Positions 19,539 through 30,585 of a stretch of 64,000 bases of DNA are shown here, in pieces. A program made the position numbers and the translations under genes. Numbering within the stretch: position 1 is the first letter of the stretch; every line of letters begins with the position of its first letter. The notes beneath the pieces were generated by a model. That model did not search any database. It saw only the letters and a program-made list of their open reading frames with translations, and had not been told where the DNA came from. This DNA is from Terramyces sp. JEL0728 (Eukaryota > Chytridiomycota > Chytridiomycetes > Rhizophydiales > Terramycetaceae). The stretch lies in NCBI GenBank assembly GCA_027603945.1, contig JADIIU010000031.1, positions 1 to 64,000 on the forward strand, read 5' to 3'.

Positions 19539-20656
19539 TTATTCCTGGACAGAGACGCTAACAGAAGTAAGCGGAGGCTTTTGTATGGAAGATTTCGCAA
19601 CACTCCTTTCTGCAGAAGAGCTCTTGCTGTAGAACGGATTCCAAGCTTCTTCTTTTGAAGATTTCTCGTAAATTACTCCTAAGGTCAGTCTAAATTACCT
19701 AGAAATTTGCCAAAGATAGGGACGAGGGGATAAATATTCTTGTGACTCCCGTTATTGACGAAAACAAGCAGAGGAGTAACTGAAGAAAGTACCAGCCCAT
19801 AAGTCCCTGAATTAATGTTAATTACCGTAATACACGTTAATCACAGACGGAAAGATCCAGATGAGTAATTCAAACCCTTTTACAAATCCAACAATTGGCA
19901 TGGTGTACCCGATTTGAAGTACTTGGAAAATAACATAACCAGAAATGCCGCTCTTTTGTGCAGTTTCAATCATTCGCTTGAAATTCTCCTTCAAATTATT
20001 GTAGGTTCTTAAAGAGCAGTAGAGTCCATAAAGGGTGATTAAAATCGCAAGGATATAAGCAATAATAACTACATCAATAACCATTTACCAACATAAGAAG
20101 TGTTGAAGCAGGTTATCATTGCTCCATTCACAGAGTACTCTGTTGTAATTCCTCTTACCCGTATTTCTATCCAGTACAGAATCAACATGATTATACCAGG
20201 GATCATACCTGCTGAATAATACATTGTTGGACGCTTTCTTAGCCATGAACGGACAATTGAAGGTTTATCAACCAAAAGTGAATCCAGCGCTGCAATTTGA
20301 CAAACACCGGCGACATAGATAGGCAGCATACACAAAATAGCCAGAGAAGCATTTAAACTATGAATCCAAGTAGACACAGTCACATTAACATCAGCATGAT
20401 CAAAGTACAACGATCCAGCATTCCAATTGTAGTACAGCAGCTCGTGTTTGGACAAGATACATATTACGCAAAAGCCTAGACTGCAGAGTAACTGGAAAAT
20501 ACAACTGTATTGCATTGGAGTGAAAGTTCGTCGTAGATACGCACGCACCAAGCCGATAATAAGACAGATGGAGAGGAACAGACCCATGTAATCAAAGAAT
20601 AGCATCACCAATACAAAGTAGTTTGATAAAGCTTGTTGAGGATCATGGTAGATCAT
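19539..20656 (-). CDS. Family-A seven-TM receptor-like protein, copy A2
   Basis: Four exons (20656-20089, 20068-19826, 19806-19699, 19678-19539) with introns of 20, 19 and 20 nt give 352 residues. The N terminus MIYHDPQQALSNYFVL is close to A1 (MIYYDPLQRLSVYVV). Family hallmarks are MQYS, SKHELLYYNW, YSVNGAMITCFNTSY, GISGYVIFQVLQIGY, IWIFPSVINVYYG and NNGSHKN, with EEAWNPFYSK in the tail. The intron sites are the same as in A5 (internal exons of 243 and 108 nt in both), so this is likely the ancestral gene structure. A perfect CRE octamer sits 38 bp before the start. Ligand and coupling are unknown. Confidence 0.8.
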
Positions 20657-21002
20657 TGATAAAAAATGATGATTTCCATAATGACATTTATATTGACGTC
20701 ACGATGTAAAATCTCAAACTAACCGCCTTCTGGTCAATCTAGGTATTTTATTTTCAATTATTTGGAGAGATTTCCCATCAGCAATATATTCCGCATATTT
20801 TTGTATTGAAACCTGCCAGTGCAATTGTTTTTTGGTTTGAGCGTGTCAATACGAAATTTCAGAAAATGAGCGCGCAAGCAATAGCGGATTTACTGTATCA
20901 ACTCAATACTGATCAACTACCATTTAAAGTAGATGCGGTAATTATAGAACCTTTAAATTGATATCCATACCAGCACTCTTATACACAAACGACTAGATTT
21001 AT
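20657..21002. other. Spacer in seven-TM array, with CRE palindrome at 20694-20701
   Basis: The spacer holds TGACGTCA at 20694-20701, just upstream of copy A2. A 31-codon open frame on the plus strand (20866-20961, beginning MSAQAIADLLYQLN) has no support beyond being open. No other feature is visible. Confidence 0.45.
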
Positions 21003-22010
21003 TTAGGCATTTCCATAGTAACTATCTATTGAATACGTTTCACTCTTACTCGCAACCTTGAACGGAGAATCCCAATTCTTTTCGTCAGATGCCATAAGAT
21101 GCACTTTTTCCAGCAAAGAGCCAAAGAGAGGTACCAAAGGGTAGACTGCTTTATGCGACCCGTTATTGAAAAACGTGAGGAATGGAACAATCATTAGTAT
21201 GAACAAGCCAAATATCCCCAGGTATACATTAAGGAATGAAGGAAATATCCATATAAGCAGCTCAAAAGCTTTGATAAATCCAACAAACGGCAGCAAGTAG
21301 CCCAACTGGAAGACTTGAAACACCACATACGCTGGAATACCAGATTGGTTTGTATTACCAAGACTTTTGCTTCGGTCCTCTTTCAAATGCTGGTAAGAAG
21401 TAACAGACCCATAGCAAGCATAGAGAGTAATGAATAGAGATATCCCATACATGAACGCTACAGTAAAACTCGTGTTGTTTGCTGCAATCACCGCCCCATT
21501 CACAGAATATATTTGTTCGTCTGTAATCAGCATTTCAGTCCAGTACATCCAAAAGCAAAGGACTCCAGGTACAAAAGCAAGTGAAAAATACAATGCCGGT
21601 CTTTCTAGTACCAAGCTTCTAATCATTGACGGTTTGTTCCGCAGTATAGCGTCCACACACAGTATTTGTAATAGTCCTGCCATGTACACTGGAACGCAAA
21701 AGAATATTAATAGCGACGGACAAATAAATTGAATGGCCGGATTAGTTGTCTTTGCCATGCCTGGTTTGTCGAATGGCAGGTATCCAACAGAGAGATTATT
21801 GCAGATTAATTCTTGCTTTGAAAGAATTGAGAATATTACAAATCCGACTGTACATATTATTTGAGAAACCCCAGAGTATTGCATTATGTGGTATTTTCTG
21901 CTTGTGAATGCTCTATACAGTCCTATTGAGAGGCAAATCATCAGCAACAGTCCTATGTAGTCGATTACTAGCGACACTGAAATGGCTGAAATCGGTACGT
22001 TCTGTCCCAT
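21003..22010 (-). CDS. Family-A seven-TM receptor-like protein, copy A3 (intronless)
   Basis: A single exon gives 335 residues from ATG 22010 (MGQNVPISA). Seven helices and the family motifs are present: MQYSGVSQ, SKQELICNN, YSVNGAVIAANNTS, GIPAYVVFQVFQLGY, ELLIWIFPSFLNVYLG, FFNNGSHK and VYPLVP. The intron sites of A2 and A5 are here filled by continuous coding sequence. The tail has KNWDSPF in place of AWNPFY. With A4, which is also intronless and adjacent, it forms a closer pair. Confidence 0.8.
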   Translation of the reverse strand: MGQNVPISAISVSLVIDYIGLLLMICLSIGLYRAFTSRKYHIMQYSGVSQIICTVGFVIFSILSKQELICNNLSVGYLPFDKPGMAKTTNPAIQFICPSLLIFFCVPVYMAGLLQILCVDAILRNKPSMIRSLVLERPALYFSLAFVPGVLCFWMYWTEMLITDEQIYSVNGAVIAANNTSFTVAFMYGISLFITLYACYGSVTSYQHLKEDRSKSLGNTNQSGIPAYVVFQVFQLGYLLPFVGFIKAFELLIWIFPSFLNVYLGIFGLFILMIVPFLTFFNNGSHKAVYPLVPLFGSLLEKVHLMASDEKNWDSPFKVASKSETYSIDSYYGNA

Positions 22011-22271
22011 AAGTCTCTTGATTCCTCGCACTATTTAAACAAAGTTGGTCTGGGTGTTAATCCAAAAGGCAATAGACGGTCGCACAAAACGGCTGCTTCA
22101 AATTTACATTTTGAAAAAAAGGAGGATTGTCTGGCTATTGTGGCTACAGAGATTGCATTAGGCATCAATATCTATTCCTATCTACAATTCTGACGGTCCC
22201 TTAATTCACTGGGGCATCAATGAACCCTGTGCAATGATGGCTGTCAAATGATTACATCTAGAACGGGTTTA

Positions 22272-23339
22272 TTAAAAATCAACTTGGGGGGTTTCCACCT
22301 TTGCAAAGACGTTGGGAATATCCGATTTGAGAGTTCCATGAGATAAGCTTGACAATGGCGTTGCACCGACTGGAGTGCCATTGGAATGATAAAAGGGATT
22401 CCAAGCGGCTTCTTTAGATGCTTTGAGGTACACTTTTTCCAGAACTCCGTTGAATATAGGCACATATGGATAGATGCCTTTGTGCGAGCCGTTGTTGAAA
22501 AATGTGAGGAAAGGAATGGTAGCCAAGATTACCACGCCAAACGTTCCGTAGTATACATTGACAGCAGAAGGGAAAATCCAAATGGCCAACTCCAAGCCTT
22601 TGACCAGTCCAACTAGCGGGAGCGTGTACCCTAATTGAAGGACTTGAAAAACCACATATCCAGGAATACCTGAAGTAGAAGCAGATGCCAGCATTCTACT
22701 GTGGTTGATTTGTAAGCTTCTGTAACAACTAACCGACCCATAGCAAGCCCAAACAGTCAACAAGAGCGAAATGATATAATTTGCAATCAGCACGACAGAT
22801 AAATTATGCGGGGCGATTATACAGCCATTGATGGAGAATACAGGCATATCCGGACGCAACAAAAGTTCAATATAGTAGCAAACGACAGAAAATATCCCTG
22901 GAATGATTCCAAGCGAAAAAAAGAATATCGGGGATTCAAAAAGTGTTTTCCTAACAAATGTGTTTCTGTCTTTGAGAATCGCATCTACCACCAACACTTG
23001 CAGCAGCCCGGCCGCATATATCGGCATACAAATCAGTATCAATATAGTAGCACAGATGTAATGGACGGTCGAATTGTTTGAATTTGCAAGGTCTGCCTGG
23101 TCGAAAAACAAGAAGCTTGAATTCGACGCTATCAATTCATGCTTGCCTATAATTGAATAGATACTGAATCCAATTGTGCAGAATATTTGAAGAATTGACG
23201 AGTACTGCATGATTTGAAAACGGCCTGCGTAATAGGCTCTTGTAAGACCAATTGTTAGACAGATATTGAGGAACATTCCAATGTAGTCTATTGCTAGTGT
23301 AGCCTCTACGAACAGCATTGGCACTTTTTGGTACGGCAT
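22272..23339 (-). CDS. Family-A seven-TM receptor-like protein, copy A4 (intronless)
   Basis: A single exon gives 355 residues from MPYQKVPMLFVEATLAIDY. Motifs: MQYSSILQ, GKHELIASN, FSINGCIIAPHNLS, GIPGYVVFQVLQLGY, LAIWIFPSAVNVYYG, FFNNGSHKGIYPYVP. The C-terminal tail, starting AAWNPFYHSNGTPVG, is longer than in A3. The loop before TM5 carries PHNLS, a possible N-glycosylation site, as in A1. The TM6 motif is nearly identical to A1 and A3, while the N-terminal helix and loops vary. Confidence 0.8.
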   Translation of the reverse strand: MPYQKVPMLFVEATLAIDYIGMFLNICLTIGLTRAYYAGRFQIMQYSSILQIFCTIGFSIYSIIGKHELIASNSSFLFFDQADLANSNNSTVHYICATILILICMPIYAAGLLQVLVVDAILKDRNTFVRKTLFESPIFFFSLGIIPGIFSVVCYYIELLLRPDMPVFSINGCIIAPHNLSVVLIANYIISLLLTVWACYGSVSCYRSLQINHSRMLASASTSGIPGYVVFQVLQLGYTLPLVGLVKGLELAIWIFPSAVNVYYGTFGVVILATIPFLTFFNNGSHKGIYPYVPIFNGVLEKVYLKASKEAAWNPFYHSNGTPVGATPLSSLSHGTLKSDIPNVFAKVETPQVDF

Positions 23340-23799
23340 TTGCTGCTTGTTTTCTTTGCCCTTTTTTATACTGGTTAGATGGTTACCTTCTAAATTAGGA
23401 GAGCCGAGATCAGCTTGAAACAGTGAATATGGATTTACACAAGCATTGGCCTAGCTTTCATGAAATGAGATATGCAGACAGCCATGAAGCCGTATTTCCA
23501 ACCAAATTTGCTATTCTAGTATTGGTATTTTCATAAAGTCGAACCAGACATGAGGCTCCGATTTTCTGTGAAACAGCGCCAAGGTACTGAGCAAGCCAAA
23601 CAAATAGATTATTGACGTTGAATCCGGGATAATCAAGGAATCCGGCAATAACGACATTTGATTTCACTGCTTTCATTTGCAAAGCGCGCCAATAATTGTT
23701 TCAAAGGTACAATGCTTCCAGCTTGCATCTAATTGGGAATTGATTGGTACGGATACCTCAATCAAGCTTGAACAAGTGAAAAACTGGTAAAACATTGTT
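23340..23799. other. Spacer in seven-TM array
   Basis: The 460-bp spacer contains one minus-strand open frame of 72 codons (23676-23458, MKAVKSNVVIAGFLDYPGF) with no family match and no paralogue; I do not call it a gene. Confidence 0.4.
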
Positions 23800-24852
23800 T
23801 TAATCTATACTTTGCATTGATGATTTATAGAATGGGTTCCAAGCCCTTTCCTCTGACGATTTGTTGTAGATATTTTCTGGTTAATCATCTCCTTACCCAA
23901 GGTCTTCTGTAATACTGGAACCAACGGATATAAATTCTTGTTGCTTCCAACATTGAAAAATAGCATTATCGGCGTAATGAATGCGAGTATCATACAGTAT
24001 GTACCTTAATTAGAACATCAGTACCGTAGTAAATATTAATCAGCGAGGGGAATATCCATATTAGCAATTCAAATGATTTTACTCCTCCAACAATAGGCAT
24101 CGCATATCCAATATGCAGCACTTGAAATATTACATGTCCAGGAATTCCTTGTTCTTTTGCAGACGACATCATAGGCAAGAAATTCAATTTGATCCTCTTA
24201 TAGGATTTGCTAGATCTATATAGCCCGTAAAAAGTTAGTAATACGTTGAGTGCATAGCTTACCATTTCTATTTTAATGCTAAATTACGCGTATATGACAA
24301 GTTGTACGGAACTATTGTTGTGCCGTTTATTGAAAACGGTCTTGCAATCCTCCTCAAATACATTTCAACCCAGTATAGTATCATGAATATTATACCTGGG
24401 ATTAATCCCAGTGAATATGTAAATATTGGATGTTTGATTAGCAGCCCAACTAATGTGTGTCCATCGTCTTTTCCCGACAAAAGAGCATCCAGCATTACAA
24501 TTTGAAATAGTCCTGAAATAAATATCGGCGTAACTAGCAGCATTATTATTGATGGGCACAGGTAGTGTATCCACGTTGTAGGAGAAATTGCGATATCAGG
24601 ATAATCAAAATACAATCCAGTGCTCCAGTTTGCGATTATTAGTTCTTGTTTCGAAATGATTGTTGCTACTGCAATGCCTCCCGAGCAAGTAAGCTGTAAG
24701 AGTGAGTTATACTGCATTCTTTGCAGGTTGTTGGTAAGCACTGCGCGTAATAGTGCGATTGCAAGTAGAAACAATAATAATACACCTATATAGTCCATTA
24801 TCAGTGTGAATAGGACAAAGTACGTGTTTAAATTCTGTTGTGGATCTGGCAT
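23800..24852 (-). CDS. Family-A seven-TM receptor-like protein, copy A5
   Basis: Four exons (24852-24288, 24267-24025, 24004-23897, 23876-23800), three 20-nt introns, 330 residues. It begins MPDPQQNLNTYFVL, like A2. Motifs: MQYNSLLQ, SKQELIIANW, FSINGTTIVPYNLSY, GIPGHVIFQVLHIGY, ELLIWIFPSLINIYYG, FFNVGSNKNLYPLVP and ERAWNPFY. The tail stops soon after that motif, so it is the shortest of the intron-bearing copies. Exon lengths of 243 and 108 nt equal those of A2. Confidence 0.8.
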
Positions 24853-25158
24853 TGAGTTTGTTTATCTCGAGTAAAGAATGCAACTGCGTCGCAATTGGAA
24901 AAAAGTAATTTATTTACTCACTATCTAGTCTTTTGCGGTATCATGATTCCTTCTGAATTAATTGGTACCTTGTTCTTGAGTGTTCTGTCCCAGCCAAGGT
25001 GTAATATGGCGACGGTCTTTAGTAATTGAGCAGGACGAATAAAAAGAAGGTTCTTGATTCATTAGGATAATTAGAAATGACGTAATAACAAATATATTCT
25101 TCTAATCCGCGTCTTAATATCACGGCATCCTAAGTCTAGTTTGAGATATATCCGCTCG
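24853..25158. other. Spacer in seven-TM array, no gene seen
   Basis: AT-rich spacer. A TGACGTAA octamer (CRE-like) occurs near 25077. No open frame with content. Confidence 0.4.
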
Positions 25159-26163
25159 TTATTGTACATTAACCGGTTCATTATTTTCTGTAAAATGAGA
25201 CTTTGTATGGTCAGAGCTTTGCGGTTTTGCCCAGTCATCTTCCGCCATTTTGGCATTAAAATATTTCAACAAACCGGAAAAGATTGGAACAAGCGGATAT
25301 ATGTTACTGGTGCTACCACAGTTGACAAAGTTGATAATCGGTGTGCTAAGCTGAAAGACTATTCCGAATACTGAAAAATAGATGTTGATTGGAGAAGGAA
25401 ATATCCATATCAGATATTCAAAGGCTTTAATCAAACCAACCGCTGGCAGTGCTATCCCAATCATGAGCACTTGCGAGACTAGAGCTTTAGGTATCAAATG
25501 CGGATTCAGTTTATTGAATCGCTTTTGATAACTTTGGATTTTCTGTCCAGTTCGAAATGATTTATATCCTGCATAGAATGTAATAAATAGAGATATACCG
25601 AATGTAAACCAGAGGGTGTAGGAATATATGGACGGTAGGATGATGAATCCAGCAGTGGTGTATCCTTGAATTCCCCTCAAACAGATCTCCAACCAATAAA
25701 TGCTACAGAGTACAATTCCTGGTATTATGGCGCTGGAAAAGAACAAGAATGGGTTGGTGATGAGGAACCGTTTCAGCCAAGAGTTCTTTGTGGACAAGAT
25801 ACAGTCCAAAGCTAATACTTGCAGCAATCCTGAAATGTAAATAGGCACACAAATTAAATGAAACAAGGATGCTGTTACATATTGGATCCAAACAGTACTA
25901 CTATTTGCAATATTTGGTCCATCAAAATACAAATATCCAGTTTGCCAGTTTTGCGGAATCAATTCATGCTTGGAGAGAATATCGTATATGCACAGTAATG
26001 CGACGCAGATCATTTGCAAACCCGCGCTGTACTGCATCGTATGGAAAGCCTCCAGTTTTGCAGCTCGATATAATCCAATCGCTACACATATTATCATGAA
26101 AAGCGAAATGTAATCCAATACGAGGACCACTAGCGCCAGTCCAATAGGTAATGGTTGCTTCAT
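25159..26163 (-). CDS. Family-A seven-TM receptor-like protein, copy A6 (intronless, most divergent)
   Basis: A single exon gives 334 residues from ATG 26163 (MKQPLPIGLALVV). Seven helices are retained with MQYSAGLQ, SKHELIPQNW, EYLIWIFPSPINIYF and NCGSTSNIYPLVP, but the GIPGY segment before TM6 is replaced by LIPKALVSQVLMIG, and the AWNPFY tail motif by DDWAKPQ. These changes fall at the intracellular ends of TM6 and TM7, where coupling would occur, so this copy may have a different partner or be relaxed. A near-CRE octamer (TGACGTTA) lies 18 bp before the start codon. Confidence 0.78.
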   Translation of the reverse strand: MKQPLPIGLALVVLVLDYISLFMIICVAIGLYRAAKLEAFHTMQYSAGLQMICVALLCIYDILSKHELIPQNWQTGYLYFDGPNIANSSTVWIQYVTASLFHLICVPIYISGLLQVLALDCILSTKNSWLKRFLITNPFLFFSSAIIPGIVLCSIYWLEICLRGIQGYTTAGFIILPSIYSYTLWFTFGISLFITFYAGYKSFRTGQKIQSYQKRFNKLNPHLIPKALVSQVLMIGIALPAVGLIKAFEYLIWIFPSPINIYFSVFGIVFQLSTPIINFVNCGSTSNIYPLVPIFSGLLKYFNAKMAEDDWAKPQSSDHTKSHFTENNEPVNVQ

Positions 26164-26239
26164 TGAGAGAAATTTCTGAATGACGTTATCCAAAGTTCTC
26201 GTTTTAAAATATGCGCGCAAAGGATTGACATGTCGCGAT

Positions 26240-26461
26240 TTACCTGATGCAATAACTAAATCTATTTACCAAGCTACTCGTTGCAGCTTCACCGCTGCCA
26301 GTGTCATAATAGATCCAATTTAAGCAAGTGAAGCACAAAACCACCATTCTTCCGACAGCAACTGCGAATCCAATTCCAGCTGTTCGGTACTTTGCAGGGA
26401 ATATTTCAGAGCACATTGGGCAAGTGTCCCAAGCCATAGCATAAGCAAGTTGATAAAACAT
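26240..26461 (-). pseudogene. MFS transporter fragment
   Basis: An open stretch reads WDTCPMCSEIFPAKYRTAGI then GFAVAVGRM, the conserved signature between TM10 and TM11 of MFS sugar/organic-ion transporters (SEIFP...R..G.G...A.GR). Only about 70 codons exist. No upstream transporter exons are present, because the ABCC gene's stop is 8 bp away, and the frame ends in non-homologous codons. It is best read as a relic of a deleted transporter gene. Confidence 0.5.
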
Positions 26462-26468
26462 AATTTAT

Positions 26469-29400
26469 TTATACGCCTAGCTGTTTCTTAAATAATTCCA
26501 TATTTTGCTCACCAGTTTCTTGCACCATCGAGTAGAACCTTCCTTCCGAATCCTTCAATAGGTTTGCAGGAGTATCGAATTCAACTAATTTTCCGGCATC
26601 AAGAACCATGATTCTGTCGTAATCAATTACGGTGTTCTAAATTAAATAAAAGTTACCAATCTATGAGCAATGGTCAAGATAGTTGCATGAGAAAAGTCTT
26701 TTCTAATGCAAGCTTGGATAATAGAGTCGGACTCAAAATCGACATTGGCAGTAGCTTCATCCAAGATCAAAATCTTTGGCTTCTTTAACATTGCACGAGC
26801 AAGGCACAGTAACTGACGCTGTCCAACAGACAAGTTATCACCTCCACCCAAAACAGTCCCATCTAGTCCTCCACATTCTACTACTTTGGTCTTAATATTC
26901 GCTCTTTCTAATGCATCCCAAATTTCTGCATCTTCGTGTTCGTTGAACGGATCCATGTTTCTTCTGAATGTACCAGAGAATAAAACTGGATCTTGAGGAA
27001 TAATTCCAAGAACAGACCGCAAATCCTTCAATCCGATCTCCTGAATGACTTTTCCGTCAATTAAAACATTTCCATTTGCTGCTTCAGTCATTCTAAATAA
27101 AACTTGAAGGATAGAAGACTTGCCAGATCCTGTTCTGCCAACTAGCCCAACCTTTTCTTGATGTTTAATTGAAAATGTCAAATCTTGCAATACTAACGGC
27201 AATTCAGGTCCGTATTTCATGTCTACATTTTCAAACTGGATGGTTCCTTTGACTGGCCATTCTTTCTCTGGTCTGTGGGTTTCTATAACTGCAGGGGCTT
27301 CTTGTTCGACTTGATCTCCATAATAGGCAACCCTTTCCACCGAATTCATCGCAATTTCAGTTTGAGTAAATTGGTTGACGCAAAAGTTGATGCTCTGAGT
27401 AACTTGCAAAGAATAAGTCAATGACAATCCCAATAGCGCACCAGAGAACCTATCATTTGTTCTAGAAAATATACCCAGCATTGCTGCAAAGAAAACTAAA
27501 ACTGCCCCAAGAGATTCGTATCTGATACCCAACCAACGGGAAGCAGAGAAAAGCAAGAATGACGGCGAAATATTTCTTGCAATGTAATTTTCGCTGACCT
27601 CAATAAATCGTTCCTGCACGCCAAATGCTCTAATGGTCGGCAATCCGTTTAATGTTTCGCCCAAGAATGCGTACAGTGGCGATCTGGTTAACGAATCGAG
27701 TCTTTTTAATTCTCTCGAAGTTGATCTGTAAACTTTTTGAACAAAGTAATACACCCCAAGAACTGGAAGCAGCGGTGCCACAAATAGGGGAGTTGCGTAG
27801 ATAATAGTAATAAAAGTGATGATTGCGCCGGAAAATGTAGTCACGAAAATTCTGAACGAATCCATCAAACCATTGTCAATACTATCTTGGTCTTTGGAGA
27901 ATCTATTGATAATCCTACCTAATGGCGTAGAATCAAAGAATGAAATTGGTGCAAGCAATACTCTGTCTAGCGCGTTCTTGTGCAACAGCTTGGCCGCTCT
28001 AACACCAGCAAATGCCATCCAAGCACTGTATGAATAAGTGAAGAGCGAGTTGGCAACACCAAAGGCAATGTAGACTGCAATATACCGGTTTTGGTCCCAA
28101 GTGGAAATGTCCTTGTTTGTCCAAATTACCAACCACAAACTGTTTCCAAAGTTGCAAGCTTGCAACAATACAATAAGAGTAAGCAACCCGATCCCAAAGA
28201 ACGAACCACCGGCTGAATTGATGTAGGTAAACCAAATATTGGATTTGACTGATCCAGTAGCTCTATCTTCTTTTTGCATTAATTCTCTTGTGTCTCCCTC
28301 GGCCTTTACCGCCAACATGTTTCCAATCCTCTCTGCATCAGATGCATCCATTTCTTTAATTTCGGTTTCCTCTGTTTCTTCAATTGCTTCATTGACACCG
28401 CCATAGTCAGTCATCAAACTGGCAAATGCACCTTTGGAGCTCATCAGCTCTTCAAATGTGCCTTGTTCAGCAATTTCTCCTTCCTTCATCACCAAAATAT
28501 AGTCAACTTGTGGTAAAAAGTGGAGCTGATGGGTAACCAAGATTCTGGTCTTTTGTTTCAAAGCATTTTGAAGGCACACTTCAAACAAGTAGCGACCTAC
28601 GTGTGCGTCAACAGCAGAGAGTGGATCATCCAATAAAACAATCTCTGGATTAAAGTATACTAGTCTTGCAATGTTGATTCTTTGCTTTTGCCCACCAGAC
28701 AAATTGATGCCTAGAATTAACGAAATAGCACACCTCTTTCACCAATTTGAGTAGCATCGCCATTGTTCAGCATTTGCAAATCCTTTTCTAGTGCACAAAC
28801 TCTAATAGTGTTGATGTAGCGTTCTTCTTCATATGGGCTACCAAACAGAATATTCTCCTTGACAGTAGCATTTTGAATCCATGCTTGCTGTGGGGCATAC
28901 CCGAACGACCCAGAAATCTTGACTTCCCCAGACACTCTTCTAGTTTCTCCAATTAAACTGTTCAGCAATGTAGATTTTCCAGATCCAACCGCACCGACAA
29001 TCGCTACCAATTTCCCTTTTGGTATTTTGATGTTTATATTTTTAATCCCAACAGCCTTCAGTTCTTCAGTATTCAAAGTTTCCGCTTCAGATTTAACTTT
29101 TGGCTGTTTTGCTGGTTTCCCTTTGGATTTCCCAGTTGCTTTAGCACCTTTAGGTTCTTCCTTCTTTGGCGGTTCCGAATCCCAAACAAATTCACCATTA
29201 GTAATATCAAGTGCTATGTCACTATCAACATTCTCATACTTTGCATTCAATTCTTCAGCCAACATCAACCCTTCAGAGCGCTCAATGGCAATTTGAAAAT
29301 CAGCATAGGACGCCAATATCATTGGGAGAACCATCAACGGGAAACGCAATTGCCCAAACAATGCTAACGAGGCAAAGATACGGCCTGCATCCAATTCATG

Positions 29401-30525
29401 AAACAGTGAATAGATTACAAATGAGATTGAAGAAGCAAACACAGGGATAGCAAATGCAATCGTAGAGACAAACGCCTGAATCAAACTTCTCTTGAGAGCC
29501 AGCTTTACTTCTTGATCTCTTAATTTTTCAACCTCCTTCTTGAAAGGTAGTTCCCAAGTAAAGTATTTGATGACTCTAATGCCTTCCAAAATTTCTTGAG
29601 TCAGTTTAACTCTGGAATCGGTAATTGGAGCACTGTTTTTCCTGATGGTTCTCAACTTTTGCATTAATGTTTTTTGAAGTGGGCCGAGTATTATCAACAG
29701 CCCTATACCAGCCAATGCTGCAGGTCTACAGTAAGAAAGTAATTACCCTAGCAATATCAACAGAAAAGTAGAAATAAAAGTAATTTGAATTGGCGCTGTC
29801 CAAGACGCATTGATCATTAAAAAGAAATTCTCGATCCTCCCAACATCGGTAGAGATGATATTAGTAACTTTTCCGGAGTTGTAGTTTTGTCTTGCTAAAG
29901 CGGAAATGCGAGTTGACTTTTTAAAGATTACACTATATAATGAAGCCCTAATTGCCAATGTCTGTGTATACGCAAGCTGGAAAAACTGGTGGGAAAGCAG
30001 CGAGCTGCTGATAGAAATCAAGAACATACCGCCAGCATAATAGAATCCGTTTATCAACGGCGGCAGATCCCCACCATTTTGATGTTGAATCTTTGACAGA
30101 GACACAAAATTGACCAAACCTTGAAGCAGCAATGGTGAGCAGGTATTTGAGACATCGGCAATCAACCGCATAACACCAAGCGCCATCAATTCTTTCCAAA
30201 GCAATACTCTAAGAATGCGGAATAGCGACGGTTTGACACCGGATTCAACTTCCTTTTTCCATGCTTCTTCCAGCTTGTCGCTGGTAGCCAACCCCTTTGA
30301 CATGTCCATCTTCCACATATCGGTTTCTTCCAGAGGCCGGCTGTATCCGAGACGAAAGATGATATCCATCCATGTAAACGTAAGTCTGGAGAATATGTTT
30401 GCCTGATTAATTGGACATTCCAAGTCGGAGAGGTTTACTTTTTTTGTTTCCTCCTCTTCGACTTCATTTACTTTTTCAAGGACTTTCTTTTCCTCTTCTA
30501 TATTTTCGCTTTCCTTCCCTTCCAT
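26469..30525 (-). CDS. ABCC-type (MRP/Yor1-like) ABC exporter
   Basis: Four exons (30525-29747, 29725-28734, 28710-26657, 26636-26469) with introns of 21, 23 and 20 nt give 1330 residues: two TMD-NBD halves without the extra N-terminal TMD0. NBD1 has Walker A GAVGSGKSTLL, a signature LSGGQKQR restored by splicing, and Walker B LLDDPLSAVD with the degenerate Asp typical of ABCC. NBD2 has GRTGSGKSSIL, LSVGQRQLLCLARAML and LILDEATANVD with an intact catalytic Glu, so one ATP site is canonical and one degenerate. It probably exports amphipathic anions or xenobiotics at the plasma membrane. Odd: a Lys/Pro-rich insert of about 40 residues (PKKEEPKGAKATGKSKGKPA) interrupts NBD1 just before the Walker A strand. 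Confidence 0.93.
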
Positions 30526-30585
30526 GTCATTCCAAAATTATCCAATGTTTTATATTAAGCTTAGCCGACGTTTTGCCGGTCTACA

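Noticed and set aside
20866..20961. 31-codon plus-strand frame MSAQAIADLLYQLN... in the seven-TM array
   Set aside because: Too short, no homologue recognised, no credible continuation through an 18-23 nt intron.
23458..23676. 72-codon minus-strand frame between copies A4 and A5
   Set aside because: Open by chance is likely at this length; no motif, paralogue or start context.
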